Positions 18,444 to 27,901 of a stretch of DNA of 64,000 nt are shown in pieces (the first letter of the stretch is position 1; each line of letters opens with the position of its first letter). Source of the DNA: Zhengella mangrovi (GTDB lineage Bacteria > Pseudomonadota > Alphaproteobacteria > Rhizobiales > Rhizobiaceae); assembly GCF_002727065.1 (NCBI RefSeq), contig NZ_PDVP01000001.1:248001-312000 (forward strand). The letters are read 5' to 3'. The translations under genes and the position numbers were made by a program. The notes beneath the pieces are model-generated. The model made no database searches, was not told where the DNA came from, and saw only the letters and a program-made list of their open reading frames with translations.

Positions 18444-20539
18444 GGCTGGCCTCCTGCAAACTGGCTGGAAGCCCGCCCGCGGTTGCGGGGTCCGGTCTCG
18501 TCCTCCCGGCGGATCGCCGGCAGCGCGGCAACGCGGTCCAGCCACGCTTCGTGCTGGCGGCGGACCTCACTGGCGGGTATGACGCGTTCGTGATCCTCAC
18601 GGAAACTGCGCAGCGTGATCGGGATCCAGCAGGCGACCAGGCCGGCAATCGCCAGCCACCAGATATGCCAGGTCAGCGCGAAACCGGTCAGGAACGTGGC
18701 TGCCAGGATGATCGGCGCCGCCGGGCTGTTCTTCGGAAGGCGGATATCCTCATACGCCTCGGGGCGGAGATGGGCCCGGCCTTCCCTTTTCATCGCCATG
18801 AACGGGTCGCGCGCGCCGACGCGCGGCAGGACCGCGAAATTGTATTCCGGTACCGGTGCCGGCAGGGACCATTCCAGGCTCAGTCCGTCCCACGGGTCGC
18901 CGCCCGGCACCGCCAGGGCATCGCGACGCCGAACCGAGACGGCGATCTGCGCCACGAAGGTCATGAACGCCGCCAGCAGGCAAAGCGCGCCGACAAGGGC
19001 GATCGCCAGCCAGGGCAGGTATTCCGGACGCTGCCATTCCATGGTCCGCCGCATCGCACCCATCAGGCCCAGCACGTAAAGCGGCATGAAGGCGAGGTAG
19101 AACCCGACGGCCCAGAGCCAGAAGGAGATCCGTCCGAGACGTTCGTCGAGCCGGAATCCGAAAACCTTGGGAAACCAGAACTGCACCGCCGCGATCATCG
19201 CGAACAGGAACCCGGGGATCAGCATGTTGTGGAAATGGGCCACCAGGAACAGCGAATTGTGAAAGACGAAGTCGATCGTCGGATTGGCCAGGATCACGCC
19301 CGTCAGCCCGCCGATCAGGAAGGTGATCATGAACACGATGGCGAAGAGCATCGGAACCGTCAGGCGGATGCGCCCGCGCACCATGGTCAGCAGCCAGTCA
19401 TAGATCTTCACGCCGGTCGGGATGCCGATCAGCATGGTCGCGATGCCGAAGATCGCGTTGACATTGGCCGATTGGCCCATGGTGAAGAAGTGATGCAGCC
19501 AGACCGTGAAGGAAAGCACGGAGATCACCATCGTGGCCGCGACCAGCGAATGATAACCGTAGAGCTGCTTGGCGGAGAACGTCGAGATCACCTCCGACCA
19601 GACGCCGAAAGCGGGCAGGATCAGGATGTACACCTCCGGGTGGCCGAACAGCCAGAACAGGTTGGCATAGTTCATCATGTTGCCGCCGGCGTCGGCCGTG
19701 AAGAAATGGAAGCCGGCGTATCGGTCGAGCGCCAGCATGACCGTCGCCACGGTCAGCGGCGCCATGGCGAAGATCATCAGGATGGAGACGCACAGCGTGA
19801 CCCAGGAGAACAGCGGCATCCGGAAGAACGTCATGCCCGGGGCGCGGTTCTTGTAGAGCGTGACCGCGAAATTCAGCCCGGTCAGCGTCGAGCCTATGGA
19901 ACTCAAGCTTACCGACCAGATCCAGGTATCCACGCCGGTTCCGGGACTGTAGCGGATGCCCGTGAAGGGCGGATAACCCGTCCATCCGCCGGTCGAAAAG
20001 CCGCCGTAGACGAGCGAGACCATGACCAGCGCCGCGCCGGCCGCTGTCAGGGCCAGGCTGATTGCATTGAGCAGCGGGAAGCTTACGTCGCGGGCGCCGA
20101 TCTGGAGCGGCATGACGAAATTCATCAGCCCTGTCAGGAACGGCATGGCGACGAAGAAGATCATGATCGTGCCATGGGTGGAAAACAGTTCGCCGAAATG
20201 ATGCGCGTCGAGGAAGCCGGGACTGCCGACGGCCGCCGCCTGCTGGGTCCGCATAACGACCGCTTCGGCAATCGCGCGCGCCATCATCACCAGCGCGAGC
20301 GCGACATACATAACGCCGATCCGCTTGTGGTCGAGGCTGGTAAGCCAGTCGCGCCACAGCGGTCGCCACCAGCCTTTCACGGTCATGAGACCGGCCGCAA
20401 TAGCCCCGCCGACCAGCATCAGGCCGGCCGCGCCATCGGCGACGAGATGGTTGACCGACAGCGGATCACCGCGTGTCACGAAGACCAGCGCACGCCAGTT
20501 CATCAGGCCGGTCAGCGGATCGACGGCGCCCGGGCTCAT
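18440..20539 (-). CDS. cyoB: Cytochrome o ubiquinol oxidase subunit I
   Basis: 699 aa from the ATG at 20539, slightly longer than the 663-aa Escherichia coli protein. Catalytic residues are visible: HGTIMIFF (low-spin haem histidine region), LFWLFGHPEVY with the crosslinked His-Tyr pair, VWLHHFFTMGQ (CuB histidines) and FLVAHFHNMLIPG carrying the two haem histidines. The C-terminal extension with MEW/PEYNF segments is of the quinol-oxidase type. It reduces oxygen to water and pumps protons. The start overlaps the cyoA stop by ATGA. Confidence 0.95.
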   Translation of the reverse strand: MSPGAVDPLTGLMNWRALVFVTRGDPLSVNHLVADGAAGLMLVGGAIAAGLMTVKGWWRPLWRDWLTSLDHKRIGVMYVALALVMMARAIAEAVVMRTQQAAAVGSPGFLDAHHFGELFSTHGTIMIFFVAMPFLTGLMNFVMPLQIGARDVSFPLLNAISLALTAAGAALVMVSLVYGGFSTGGWTGYPPFTGIRYSPGTGVDTWIWSVSLSSIGSTLTGLNFAVTLYKNRAPGMTFFRMPLFSWVTLCVSILMIFAMAPLTVATVMLALDRYAGFHFFTADAGGNMMNYANLFWLFGHPEVYILILPAFGVWSEVISTFSAKQLYGYHSLVAATMVISVLSFTVWLHHFFTMGQSANVNAIFGIATMLIGIPTGVKIYDWLLTMVRGRIRLTVPMLFAIVFMITFLIGGLTGVILANPTIDFVFHNSLFLVAHFHNMLIPGFLFAMIAAVQFWFPKVFGFRLDERLGRISFWLWAVGFYLAFMPLYVLGLMGAMRRTMEWQRPEYLPWLAIALVGALCLLAAFMTFVAQIAVSVRRRDALAVPGGDPWDGLSLEWSLPAPVPEYNFAVLPRVGARDPFMAMKREGRAHLRPEAYEDIRLPKNSPAAPIILAATFLTGFALTWHIWWLAIAGLVACWIPITLRSFREDHERVIPASEVRRQHEAWLDRVAALPAIRREDETGPRNRGRASSQFAGGQP

Positions 20540-21426
20540 CGCGACTGTCCCTTGGGGGCGGTTGCGACGGCATGGCCCTCGTGCTTCGCGGTTTTCACCA
20601 CCTGCGCGAAGGGATCGCCCTTCAGCCGCCCGAAAGCTTCGGGAGAGGCCAGGACATCCCGGCGGCCGAGGCGTGCCATGACCTTGCGGTCGAGGGGCGG
20701 CGCCTCGCGCCGGGTTTTGGCTACCCACTGATCGAAATCCGCCCGTGGCAGCGCATCGACCTCGAAACGCTGTTCCGAGAAGCCGCTGCCATTGTACTGC
20801 GTGTTCAGGCCGGTGAAAGTGCCCGGCCGATCGGCCGACAGGCTCAACGCGCTCACCATGCCGGGCATGGCGTAGATCTGTCCGCCCAGCCGCGGGATCA
20901 TGAAGGATTGCAGCACGGTCCCACTCGTGATCCGGAAGCGGACCGGTGCACCGGCTGGAATGACCAGCCGGTCGGCGCTCGCGATCCCGAGCCTGGGGTA
21001 GATGAAGAGCCATTTCCAGTCGAGCCCGACAACATCGACCTCGATGGATGCGCTGCGGGTGGCAAGCGGCTTGTACGGGTCGAGGCGGACGGTCTCCTGC
21101 CACAACTGCCATCCGAGCACTCCGGCAACGATGGCAGGCACGCCCCAGACCAGCAGTTCGAGCGGCCAGGAAAAGGTCCAGCCGGGCCTGAAGTCATCGG
21201 CGGTCTGTCCATGCCGGTAGCGGCGCACGACCAGCGGCAGGCCAATGAAAACCGGCAGGACGACGACCATCATCCAGCCGGTAACGAAGATCAGGTGGTG
21301 TCTTTGGGCATCCGCTATGGGGCCGCTGGCCCCGAATACCCCGAACGGTGGGTGAACAGGGCCGCAACCGGCCAGCAGCACGGTGCATGCTGCCAGCACG
21401 CGCCACGGCCGCAGCCGCGTTTTCAC
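20536..21426 (-). CDS. cyoA: Cytochrome o ubiquinol oxidase subunit II (lipoprotein)
   Basis: 296 aa. A lipoprotein signal ends in LLAGC, so the mature protein is anchored by the cysteine. Two helices follow, then the periplasmic cupredoxin domain (VDVVGLDWKWLFIYPRLGIASADRLVIPAGAPVRFRITS; SFMIPRLGGQIYAMPGM). The copper-A cysteines of cytochrome c oxidases are absent (NGSGFSEQRFEV instead), showing a quinol oxidase. First gene of cyoABCD. No cyoE haem O synthase lies in the window; it must be elsewhere. Confidence 0.93.
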   Translation of the reverse strand: MKTRLRPWRVLAACTVLLAGCGPVHPPFGVFGASGPIADAQRHHLIFVTGWMMVVVLPVFIGLPLVVRRYRHGQTADDFRPGWTFSWPLELLVWGVPAIVAGVLGWQLWQETVRLDPYKPLATRSASIEVDVVGLDWKWLFIYPRLGIASADRLVIPAGAPVRFRITSGTVLQSFMIPRLGGQIYAMPGMVSALSLSADRPGTFTGLNTQYNGSGFSEQRFEVDALPRADFDQWVAKTRREAPPLDRKVMARLGRRDVLASPEAFGRLKGDPFAQVVKTAKHEGHAVATAPKGQSR

Positions 21427-21632
21427 GCCGCGCCCGCTTCATGGAAAGCCCGGGCGTGCGCTGGCATCGACCAGAAGATGGCTTGCCCGCTTGCCGGGCA
21501 AACCGGGTGACTGTTTGTTTCAAACCCGCGTTGCACCGTCGCAATCCTTCCCGACGGACATCAACGGGGAAACGGAAACATTGTTCCCCCGTTTTTTCCA
21601 GGACGTCGGAAAAGCTGCGGATCGGCCGCGGG

Positions 21633-23012
21633 TCAGGCGGCCGGTGCTGCCACGGCTCCGGCCTTCCGGCGCCTGCGCCGCCGCGGGCGATCGCTCTTGG
21701 CGGGATCGCTGGCCCGAGACGCGGCCGGAGCCTTGGCTCCGCCTGCCGGTTTGCCACCACCCCGTCGGCGACGCCGCCCGTTGCCCCGCTTTTCGGCCTC
21801 GCTTCCGTCCGCCCGGCGAACGCCGGCGGTGACAGGCTGGCGCGGCTTTTCCGGGAGGTTGTCGCGCAGATCCTCACCGGCGTCGGGCAACGCGCCCTCC
21901 ATGACCGGGATCCGGATGCCGGTCAGCTTCTCGATGTCGCGCAGCAGCGGGCGTTCGGACGTATCGCAGAAGGCGATCGCGTGACCGCTCTTGCCGGCGC
22001 GCGCCGTCCGGCCGATGCGGTGCACATAGACCTCCGGCACGTTGGGCAGTTCGTAGTTGTAGACATGCGTGACGTCGTCGATGTCGATCCCGCGCGCGGC
22101 GATGTCGGTCGCCACCAGGATGCGCATCGATCCGTCGCGGAAAGCCGCCAGCGTCTTTTCGCGCTGGTTCTGCGACTTGTTGCCGTGGATCGGCTGGGCC
22201 TCGAGGCCGGACCGTCCGAGCTGCTGGCAAAGCCGGTTGGCGCCGTGTTTCGTGCGGGTGAACACCACGGCGCGTTCCACCGCCTTGTCCTTCAGCAGCG
22301 AGGCAAGAAGGCGCGGCTTGGCCGGCTTCTCGATGAAGACGACGCGCTGGTCGATCCGCTCGATCGGGCGCGACGCAGGCGTCACGGCGATTTCTTCCGG
22401 ATTGTGCAGGAAGTCCGAGGCCAGCTTGCGGATCAGCTTCGGCATGGTGGCCGAGAACAGCAGCGTCTGGCGCTGCTTCGGCGCTTTCTCGAGGATGCGG
22501 CGGATGGCCGGCAGGAAGCCGAGATCGAGCATCTGGTCGGCTTCGTCGAGGATCACGGTGCGCACGCCGGAAAGCGTGATCGCGCCCGTTTCCATGTGGT
22601 CGAGCAGGCGGCCCGGCGTGGCGACGAGGAAGTCGACACCCCGAGCCATTGCCCGCACCTGCGGACCGGGCTTGGCGCCTCCGATGACGACCGCGACGGA
22701 CGGCTTGAGTGCCCGTCCATAGGTCGTGATTGCGTCGGCGATCTGGTTGGCCAGTTCCCGCGTCGGCGCCAGGATCAGCACGGTGGCGGTTTTCGCCGCG
22801 GCCGTCTTGCGATCGCCGGCCATCCGGTCGAGCTGCGGCAGCACGAAGGCCGCCGTCTTGCCGGTCCCGGTCTGGGCGATGCCCAGCACGTCGCGGCCGC
22901 TGCGGACGACGGGAATAGCCTTGGCCTGGATGGGGGTGGGGGAATCATAGCCCTCATGCGCGAGGGCGTTGAGAATGGTCTCGGCGAGGCCGAGGTCTTT
23001 GAAAGTTGTCAA
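21633..23012 (-). CDS. rhlE: DEAD-box RNA helicase, RhlE type
   Basis: 459 aa. Helicase motifs in order: Q motif (PTPIQAKAIP), I AQTGTGKT, Ia PTRELANQ, Ib TPGRL, II DEAD, III SAT, IV region VVFTRTKHGANRL, V ATDIAARGIDI and VI HRIGRTARAG. After about residue 370 comes a basic Arg/Gly/Lys/Ala-rich tail (RNGRRRRRGGGKPAGG and a final RRRRRRK) for RNA contact. Such helicases unwind structured RNA during ribosome assembly and mRNA turnover. It stands as a single gene, divergent across a 538-bp gap from rpsU, another ribosome-linked gene. Confidence 0.93.
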   Translation of the reverse strand: MTTFKDLGLAETILNALAHEGYDSPTPIQAKAIPVVRSGRDVLGIAQTGTGKTAAFVLPQLDRMAGDRKTAAAKTATVLILAPTRELANQIADAITTYGRALKPSVAVVIGGAKPGPQVRAMARGVDFLVATPGRLLDHMETGAITLSGVRTVILDEADQMLDLGFLPAIRRILEKAPKQRQTLLFSATMPKLIRKLASDFLHNPEEIAVTPASRPIERIDQRVVFIEKPAKPRLLASLLKDKAVERAVVFTRTKHGANRLCQQLGRSGLEAQPIHGNKSQNQREKTLAAFRDGSMRILVATDIAARGIDIDDVTHVYNYELPNVPEVYVHRIGRTARAGKSGHAIAFCDTSERPLLRDIEKLTGIRIPVMEGALPDAGEDLRDNLPEKPRQPVTAGVRRADGSEAEKRGNGRRRRRGGGKPAGGAKAPAASRASDPAKSDRPRRRRRRKAGAVAAPAA

Positions 23013-23550
23013 ATCGGTTTTCCTGGCCGCGCGCGGTCGGTCCGACCGGCAGGCGCGGCTTGCTTATTGTCTTCGGTTTTGGAAACCAGCGTAGATCGGC
23101 CGCCATCGTGTTGGGCGCAGGAATTGCGCGGCGTGCAGGCAACGATCTTTGGGGGATAATTGCAGGGTTGCGTGGAGCCGCTGATCGGCATGGATCATCT
23201 ACGCGCGGCTTGCAACGAGGCTCACATGGCATCGGATTGCGGCAAATGCAAGACCCTTTGCCCGATTTGGCAGGATGGCAATTCCCGCTTGCCCTTGTGT
23301 CGGCGGGTCCGGATGCTTATGCTTGGCGTCGCGCCCTTCGTGGCGTACAGGATTAGATTGCGCCCGGCCAGTATGGGCGCCAAGCGATCTTCAAGGTCTC
23401 GATTGCCTCGTGTCGTGGCGGTACCGGTCACACCGGTCAGCCTCGTTCCGGCATCGTTTTCTTTCGCATCATCGATCCGGCAGTATCCGGCCCCCCGCGG
23501 GGCCAAAAGTCCGTTTCCGGCTGTTTCAGGCCGCCAGCAAAGGAGAGAAA
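23013..23550. other. Intergenic region between rhlE and rpsU
   Basis: 538 bp without a convincing gene. Open frames here lack ribosome sites and family features; one encodes a CGKCKTLCP string that I take as chance. The rpsU leader holds GGCCCC-CCGC-GGGGCC at 23489-23504, a 6-bp stem that may act in autoregulation or processing. No tRNA or known riboswitch pattern was seen. The two promoters must lie here, but I cannot place them with confidence. Confidence 0.6.
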
Positions 23551-23793
23551 ATGCAGGTTATCGTCAGAGACAACAACGTGGACCAGGCGCTTCGCGTCCT
23601 GAAGAAGAAAATGCAGCGCGAAGGCGTCTTCCGCGAGATGAAGGCACGGCGCTCCTACGAGAAGCCGTCCGAGAAGCGCGCCCGCGAGAAGGGCGAAGCC
23701 GTGCGCCGCAACCGCAAGGCCGCACGCAAGCTTGCCCAGCGCGAAGGCCTTCTGCCCGGACCCAAGCGCAAGGCGCGCCCCGGCGGCCGCTGA
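23551..23793 (+). CDS. rpsU: Ribosomal protein bS21
   Basis: 80 aa from ATG 23551, with an ideal AAAGGAGA seven bases before. The sequence [46 protein letters not shown] is that of S21, with a basic Arg/Lys/Ala-rich tail. S21 lies at the anti-Shine-Dalgarno end of 16S rRNA and aids initiation. The frame is open further upstream but only this start has a ribosome site and the conserved N-terminus. Confidence 0.96.
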   Translation: MQVIVRDNNVDQALRVLKKKMQREGVFREMKARRSYEKPSEKRAREKGEAVRRNRKAARKLAQREGLLPGPKRKARPGGR

Positions 23794-23813
23794 CCGGCGC
23801 CGGACAGATCGGC

Positions 23814-23840
23814 GGTCCGCATCGCCTCGTCGTGCGGACC
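23814..23840. terminator. Possible bidirectional terminator between rpsU and the flavoprotein gene
   Basis: GGTCCGCA and TGCGGACC form an 8-bp stem with an 11-base loop in the 73-bp gap between convergent genes, nested in a further imperfect CCGGCGC…GCGCCGG pairing. There is no T-tract, so termination efficiency is doubtful. Confidence 0.35.
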
Positions 23841-23866
23841 CGGTCTGCGCCGGAAAGAGCCAGGGC

Positions 23867-26278
23867 TCAGGCGCGCAGTCTTTCCCCTCCCGGATCGAAT
23901 GGCGGTTCCTTGAGGACGACGGCCCGGTGCGGCCGCCCGAGGATCATCACGTCGACCGGATCGCCAGGCTTTGCCCCGTTCAGGTAGCAGAGCGCCAGCG
24001 ACTTTCCGACCGAGTACCCGTAGGCGCCGGACGTCACCCGCCCCGCCGGCGTGCCATCGGTCAGGAAGACCGGTTCCCCGCCGTTGGCGTCGGCCCCGCC
24101 GGCATCGAGCACCTCGACAATCGACAGCGTCTCCCGGGCCGGGCGGTCCATCAGCCCGACATAGGCCGCCTTGTTTAGGAAGTCTTTCTTCATCTTGATC
24201 AGCGGCGCGAGACCGGTCTCCTGCGGCCAGTATTCCGGGCTGTATTCCCGTCCCCATGAGCCGTATCCCTTCTCGATCCGCAGGCTCATCAGCGCACGTG
24301 ACCCAACCGGGCCGGCACCGAAAGCGTTGCCGGCTTCCAGCAACGCCGAGTAGAGCGCCAGCTGGTCTTCCGCGCGGCAGTGCAGTTCCCAGCCAAGATC
24401 GCCGGTGAACGATACGCGAATGGCCACCACCGGCACGCCGGCCACCTCCATGCGGCAGGCGTGCATGAACGGGAAATCGGCCGTGGCGAGCGATGTCCGG
24501 GTCAGCGGTTGCAGGATGTCGCGCGCCTTCGGCCCGGCCACGTTGAAGCCGCACCAGCCGGCCGTCAGGCTTTCGAACGTCGTCTCCGCCGGAAGCGGCA
24601 CTGCGTCGTAGAAGCGCTTCTGGTAGCGTTCCGCCATGCCCGAACTGATGATCCAGAATTCGTCGTCGCCGATACGGGTCACGGTGGCGTCGCCCGCGAT
24701 CCCGCCGCGCCGGCCGATCAGCGGTGTCAGGCAGGACCGGCCGGCCGTGCGGGGCATCCGGTTGGCAAACACCGCGTTCAGCCACTCTTCCGCGCCCGGC
24801 CCTTTGACCCGGTACTTGGCGAAGTTGGAAATGTCGATGATGCCGGCCCTTTCGCGCAGCATCCGGCATTCCGCACCCACCGGCTCCCACCAGTTCTGCC
24901 GCGTGAACCCGTTGGTCTCCTCGGCGCCGGGGGCATCGGCAAACCACAGCGGATGCTCCCAGCCGTAATTCAGGCCGAACACGGCGCCCATGGCGGCCTG
25001 CATCGCGTAGGCCGGGCGCGTGCGCACGGGCCGGCCGGCAGCGCGCTCCTCGTTGGGGAAATGGATCTTGAAGCGGTGGGCATACTGGTCCTGCACCCGG
25101 GCCCGCGTGAAGGCCTGGTCGGCCCAGTCGCCGAAGCGGGCCACGTCCCAGGCAAACATGTCGTACTGGCTTTCGCCCTCGATCATCCATTGTGCCGCCA
25201 TCAGGCCCATGCCGCCCGACTGCGAAAAGCCGGGGATGATGCCATTGCAGCAGAAATAGTTGCGAAGGTCGGGGTGCGGCCCGAACAGGACGTTGGAATC
25301 GGGCGACCAGATCATCGGCCCGTTGATTACCCGCCGGATGCCCGCTGCGCCGACGGCGGGAACTCGCGCAATGGCCCGCATCATGTTGTCCTCGATGCGT
25401 TCCAGGTCGTCGGGAAAGAGATCGTGGGCGAAATCGAGCGGCGTTCCGTCCTCGGCCCAGAACCGCATGTCGCGCTCATAGGCGCCGATCAGCAGGCCCT
25501 TGCCCTCCTGACGCAGGTAATATTCCCCGTCGCGATCCGCCACCGACGGCAGCCGCCGGTCGAGTGCCGCGATCTCGGGGATCGTTTCGGTGACGAAATA
25601 CTGGTGTTCGGTGGGGATCAGCGGCAGCGTGATCCCCGCCATGGCCGCCACTTCCCGTCCCCAGAGCCCGGCCGCGTTCACCACCCATTGCGTGCGGATA
25701 TCGCCCTTCGGCGTACGCACGATCCAGCTTCCGTCCGGTTGCGGCTCCGTCGCCGTGACGGGCGTGAAGCGGTGGATCTCGGCGCCACGCTGCCGGGCGC
25801 CCAGCGCGTAGGCATTGGTGACCCCGGACGGATCGACATTGCCGCCCGATGGCTCGAACATGATGCAGCGGACGCCGTCGAAGTCGACAAGCGGGTGCAG
25901 TCGTTCCGCCTCGTCGCGGCTTACCTCGTGGAACTGCAGGTCGTAGTAGCGCGCCTTGGCCGCCTGGAGCCGCAGCTGGTGTTCGCGCGCCTCGGTTTGT
26001 GCCAGGTAGAGCGAGCCGGGCTGGAAGACGCCGCAACCCTGGCCGGTTTCCGCCTCCAGCGCCTTGTAGAGGTCCATCGTGTAGTTCTGGATACGGGTGA
26101 TGTTGTTGTTGTCGTGCAGGCCGTGAATGTTGGCTGCTGCGTGCCACGTCGACCCGCTGGTCAGTTCGTCCCGCTCCAGAAGCACGATGTCGGTCCAGCC
26201 CAGCTTGGCCAGGTGGTAGAGGATGGAGCAGCCGATGACGCCGCCACCGATGACGACAGCCTGGGCATGGGTTCGCAT
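23867..26278 (-). CDS. Dimethylglycine/sarcosine dehydrogenase-like flavoprotein with folate-binding domain
   Basis: 803 aa. An N-terminal DAO-type FAD domain (VVIGGGVIGCSILYHLAKLG) is followed by SGSTWHAA, whose H46 is where FAD is covalently attached in DMGDH and SarDH. From about residue 425 a FAO_M and GCV_T (aminomethyltransferase) module follows, ending in a GCV_T_C barrel (SVGKSLALCYLNG). The family oxidatively demethylates dimethylglycine or sarcosine and passes the methylene group to tetrahydrofolate. Last gene of the minus-strand cluster, 45 bp downstream of the MttB-like gene, fitting sequential demethylation. Substrate choice among N-methyl compounds is not visible. Confidence 0.88.
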   Translation of the reverse strand: MRTHAQAVVIGGGVIGCSILYHLAKLGWTDIVLLERDELTSGSTWHAAANIHGLHDNNNITRIQNYTMDLYKALEAETGQGCGVFQPGSLYLAQTEAREHQLRLQAAKARYYDLQFHEVSRDEAERLHPLVDFDGVRCIMFEPSGGNVDPSGVTNAYALGARQRGAEIHRFTPVTATEPQPDGSWIVRTPKGDIRTQWVVNAAGLWGREVAAMAGITLPLIPTEHQYFVTETIPEIAALDRRLPSVADRDGEYYLRQEGKGLLIGAYERDMRFWAEDGTPLDFAHDLFPDDLERIEDNMMRAIARVPAVGAAGIRRVINGPMIWSPDSNVLFGPHPDLRNYFCCNGIIPGFSQSGGMGLMAAQWMIEGESQYDMFAWDVARFGDWADQAFTRARVQDQYAHRFKIHFPNEERAAGRPVRTRPAYAMQAAMGAVFGLNYGWEHPLWFADAPGAEETNGFTRQNWWEPVGAECRMLRERAGIIDISNFAKYRVKGPGAEEWLNAVFANRMPRTAGRSCLTPLIGRRGGIAGDATVTRIGDDEFWIISSGMAERYQKRFYDAVPLPAETTFESLTAGWCGFNVAGPKARDILQPLTRTSLATADFPFMHACRMEVAGVPVVAIRVSFTGDLGWELHCRAEDQLALYSALLEAGNAFGAGPVGSRALMSLRIEKGYGSWGREYSPEYWPQETGLAPLIKMKKDFLNKAAYVGLMDRPARETLSIVEVLDAGGADANGGEPVFLTDGTPAGRVTSGAYGYSVGKSLALCYLNGAKPGDPVDVMILGRPHRAVVLKEPPFDPGGERLRA

Positions 26279-26323
26279 CAGGGTCCCTTTCGAAGTCTGG
26301 AAACGGTGCCGGCGCGGATCGGC

Positions 26324-27895
26324 TCAGGGTTCGCCATGGCCGATCTCTTCCTTGCGCCGCGCGACATAGGCGTCGAGTTCCTCGCGGATGGCCGGATCCA
26401 TCGCCGGCGCCTCGTAATCGGCCAGCGCCTGCTGCCAGAGGTCGGTGGCCCGCGCCAGCGCGTCCCTCGATCCGGCGGCTTCCCAGGCGCCGTAGTTGCG
26501 CCAGTCTGACAGGAGCGGCGTGTAGAAAGCCGTTTCGTAGCGCGCCAGCGTGTGCTCGGTCCCGAAGAAATGCCCGCCGGTCGGCACCGCGGCAATGGCG
26601 TCGAACCCCAGTTCGTCCTCGGAAAAATCGACCGGCCGCAGGATCTCCATCATGTTCTGCAGGATTTCCACGTCGAGGATCAGCTTCTCGTAGGAAGCGG
26701 TCAGCCCGCCCTCCAGCCAGCCGGCCGCGTGGTAGATCAGGTTGCCCCCGCCCATGATCGCGCCCCAGGTCGCCATGGCCGTCTCGTAGCCGGCCTGCAG
26801 GTCCACCGCGTTCGAGGCGTTGGCATTCGACGTGCGGTAGGGCAGGCCGTAGCGCCGCGCCATCTGGCCGGCGATGGCATTGGCCTTGGTGTTCTCCGGC
26901 GTACCGAAGGCCGGTGCGCCCGATTTCATGTCGACATTCGAGGTGAAGGCGCCGTACATGACGGGCGCGCCGGGCTTCACGAGTTGCGCCAGCACCACGC
27001 CGAACAACGCCTCGGCGTTCTGCTGTGCCAGCGCCGCCGGCAGCGAAACCGGCGTCATCGCACCCATCAGCGTGAAGGGCGTGATCGTCACCGGCTGGCC
27101 GTGCTCGGCCATCGCCATCAGCCCGTCCGCCATTTCGCCGTCGAGCAGCCGTGGCGAATTCACCGAGATGATGGTCGTAACACCCGGATTGTCCGCCATC
27201 GCTTCCAGTGAAATGCCGCGCGCGATCGCCATCATGCGCATGCCGTCCATCGCCCGGCCGCGCCCGATGGCCGTGCAGTGATAAGGCATGTCTGAGAGCG
27301 TCAGGTTGGCGCGGTAAGTGTCGAGGTGGCGGCTGTTTGCCGGAAGTTCCTGCGGCGCCGTCACCTGGTTCCCGATGATGTGGATGGCGTTGAACGTCTG
27401 GGCGAGACGAATGAAGTTCTCGTAGTCGGCCATGTTGCCGCTGCGCCGCCCGTTGATGCAGTCATGCACGTTGGGCGGCCCTGCAACCAGGCCGAAGACG
27501 ACATGCTTGCCGCCGAACGTCAGGCGGTGCGCCGGGTTGCGCGCGGTCAGCGTGAATTGCGCCGGGGCGGTTCGAAGCGCCTCCGTGACCACGCTTTCGT
27601 CGATCCGCACGACCTGTGTTTCCTCGTCGACGATCGCGCCGGCCTGCCGGAACAGGTCCCGCGCCCGCTCGTTCAGCACGCGGACGCCAAGGTCCGACAG
27701 GATGCGCATTGATGTCCGGTGGATTGCCTCGACCTGGTCGGCATCGGCAAGCTCCAGCGGCGCATGCGGATTGATGACATCGCGGAACGGAAGTTGCCGG
27801 ATACCCGCGCCACCGCGCCCGCCCCGCCCTTGCCGGCCCTGCCGTTTTCCCCGGCCCGCCCGGTGTTCCCTCGCGTTGCGGCTGTCCTGTTCCAT
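26324..27895 (-). CDS. MttB-superfamily methyltransferase (non-pyrrolysine)
   Basis: 523 aa. After an Arg/Gly-rich start (GRGKRQGRQGRGGRGGAG) it matches the trimethylamine methyltransferase MttB family throughout (ILSDLGVRVLNERARDLFRQAGA; MTPVSLPAALAQQNAEALFGVVLAQLVKPGAPVMYGAFTSNVDMKSGAPAFGTPE; EAMATWGAIMGGGNLIYHAAGWLEGGLT). The coding frame has no in-frame TAG, so it lacks pyrrolysine and belongs with glycine-betaine or other quaternary-amine methyltransferases such as MtgB. These usually hand the methyl group to a corrinoid protein; no corrinoid protein gene is in the window. The neighbour DMGDH-like gene would take the next demethylation step. Confidence 0.86.
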   Translation of the reverse strand: MEQDSRNAREHRAGRGKRQGRQGRGGRGGAGIRQLPFRDVINPHAPLELADADQVEAIHRTSMRILSDLGVRVLNERARDLFRQAGAIVDEETQVVRIDESVVTEALRTAPAQFTLTARNPAHRLTFGGKHVVFGLVAGPPNVHDCINGRRSGNMADYENFIRLAQTFNAIHIIGNQVTAPQELPANSRHLDTYRANLTLSDMPYHCTAIGRGRAMDGMRMMAIARGISLEAMADNPGVTTIISVNSPRLLDGEMADGLMAMAEHGQPVTITPFTLMGAMTPVSLPAALAQQNAEALFGVVLAQLVKPGAPVMYGAFTSNVDMKSGAPAFGTPENTKANAIAGQMARRYGLPYRTSNANASNAVDLQAGYETAMATWGAIMGGGNLIYHAAGWLEGGLTASYEKLILDVEILQNMMEILRPVDFSEDELGFDAIAAVPTGGHFFGTEHTLARYETAFYTPLLSDWRNYGAWEAAGSRDALARATDLWQQALADYEAPAMDPAIREELDAYVARRKEEIGHGEP

Positions 27896-27901
27896 CTGGC
27901 C

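Noticed and set aside
23160-23550. Possible cysteine-rich (CGKCKTLCP) protein upstream of rpsU
   Set aside because: No ribosome site, and the frame runs on past rpsU in another frame without any domain. I treat it as intergenic DNA.
26324-27895. Pyrrolysine-containing trimethylamine methyltransferase
   Set aside because: There is no in-frame TAG in the coding sequence, and no pyl genes are seen. It belongs to the non-pyrrolysine part of the family.
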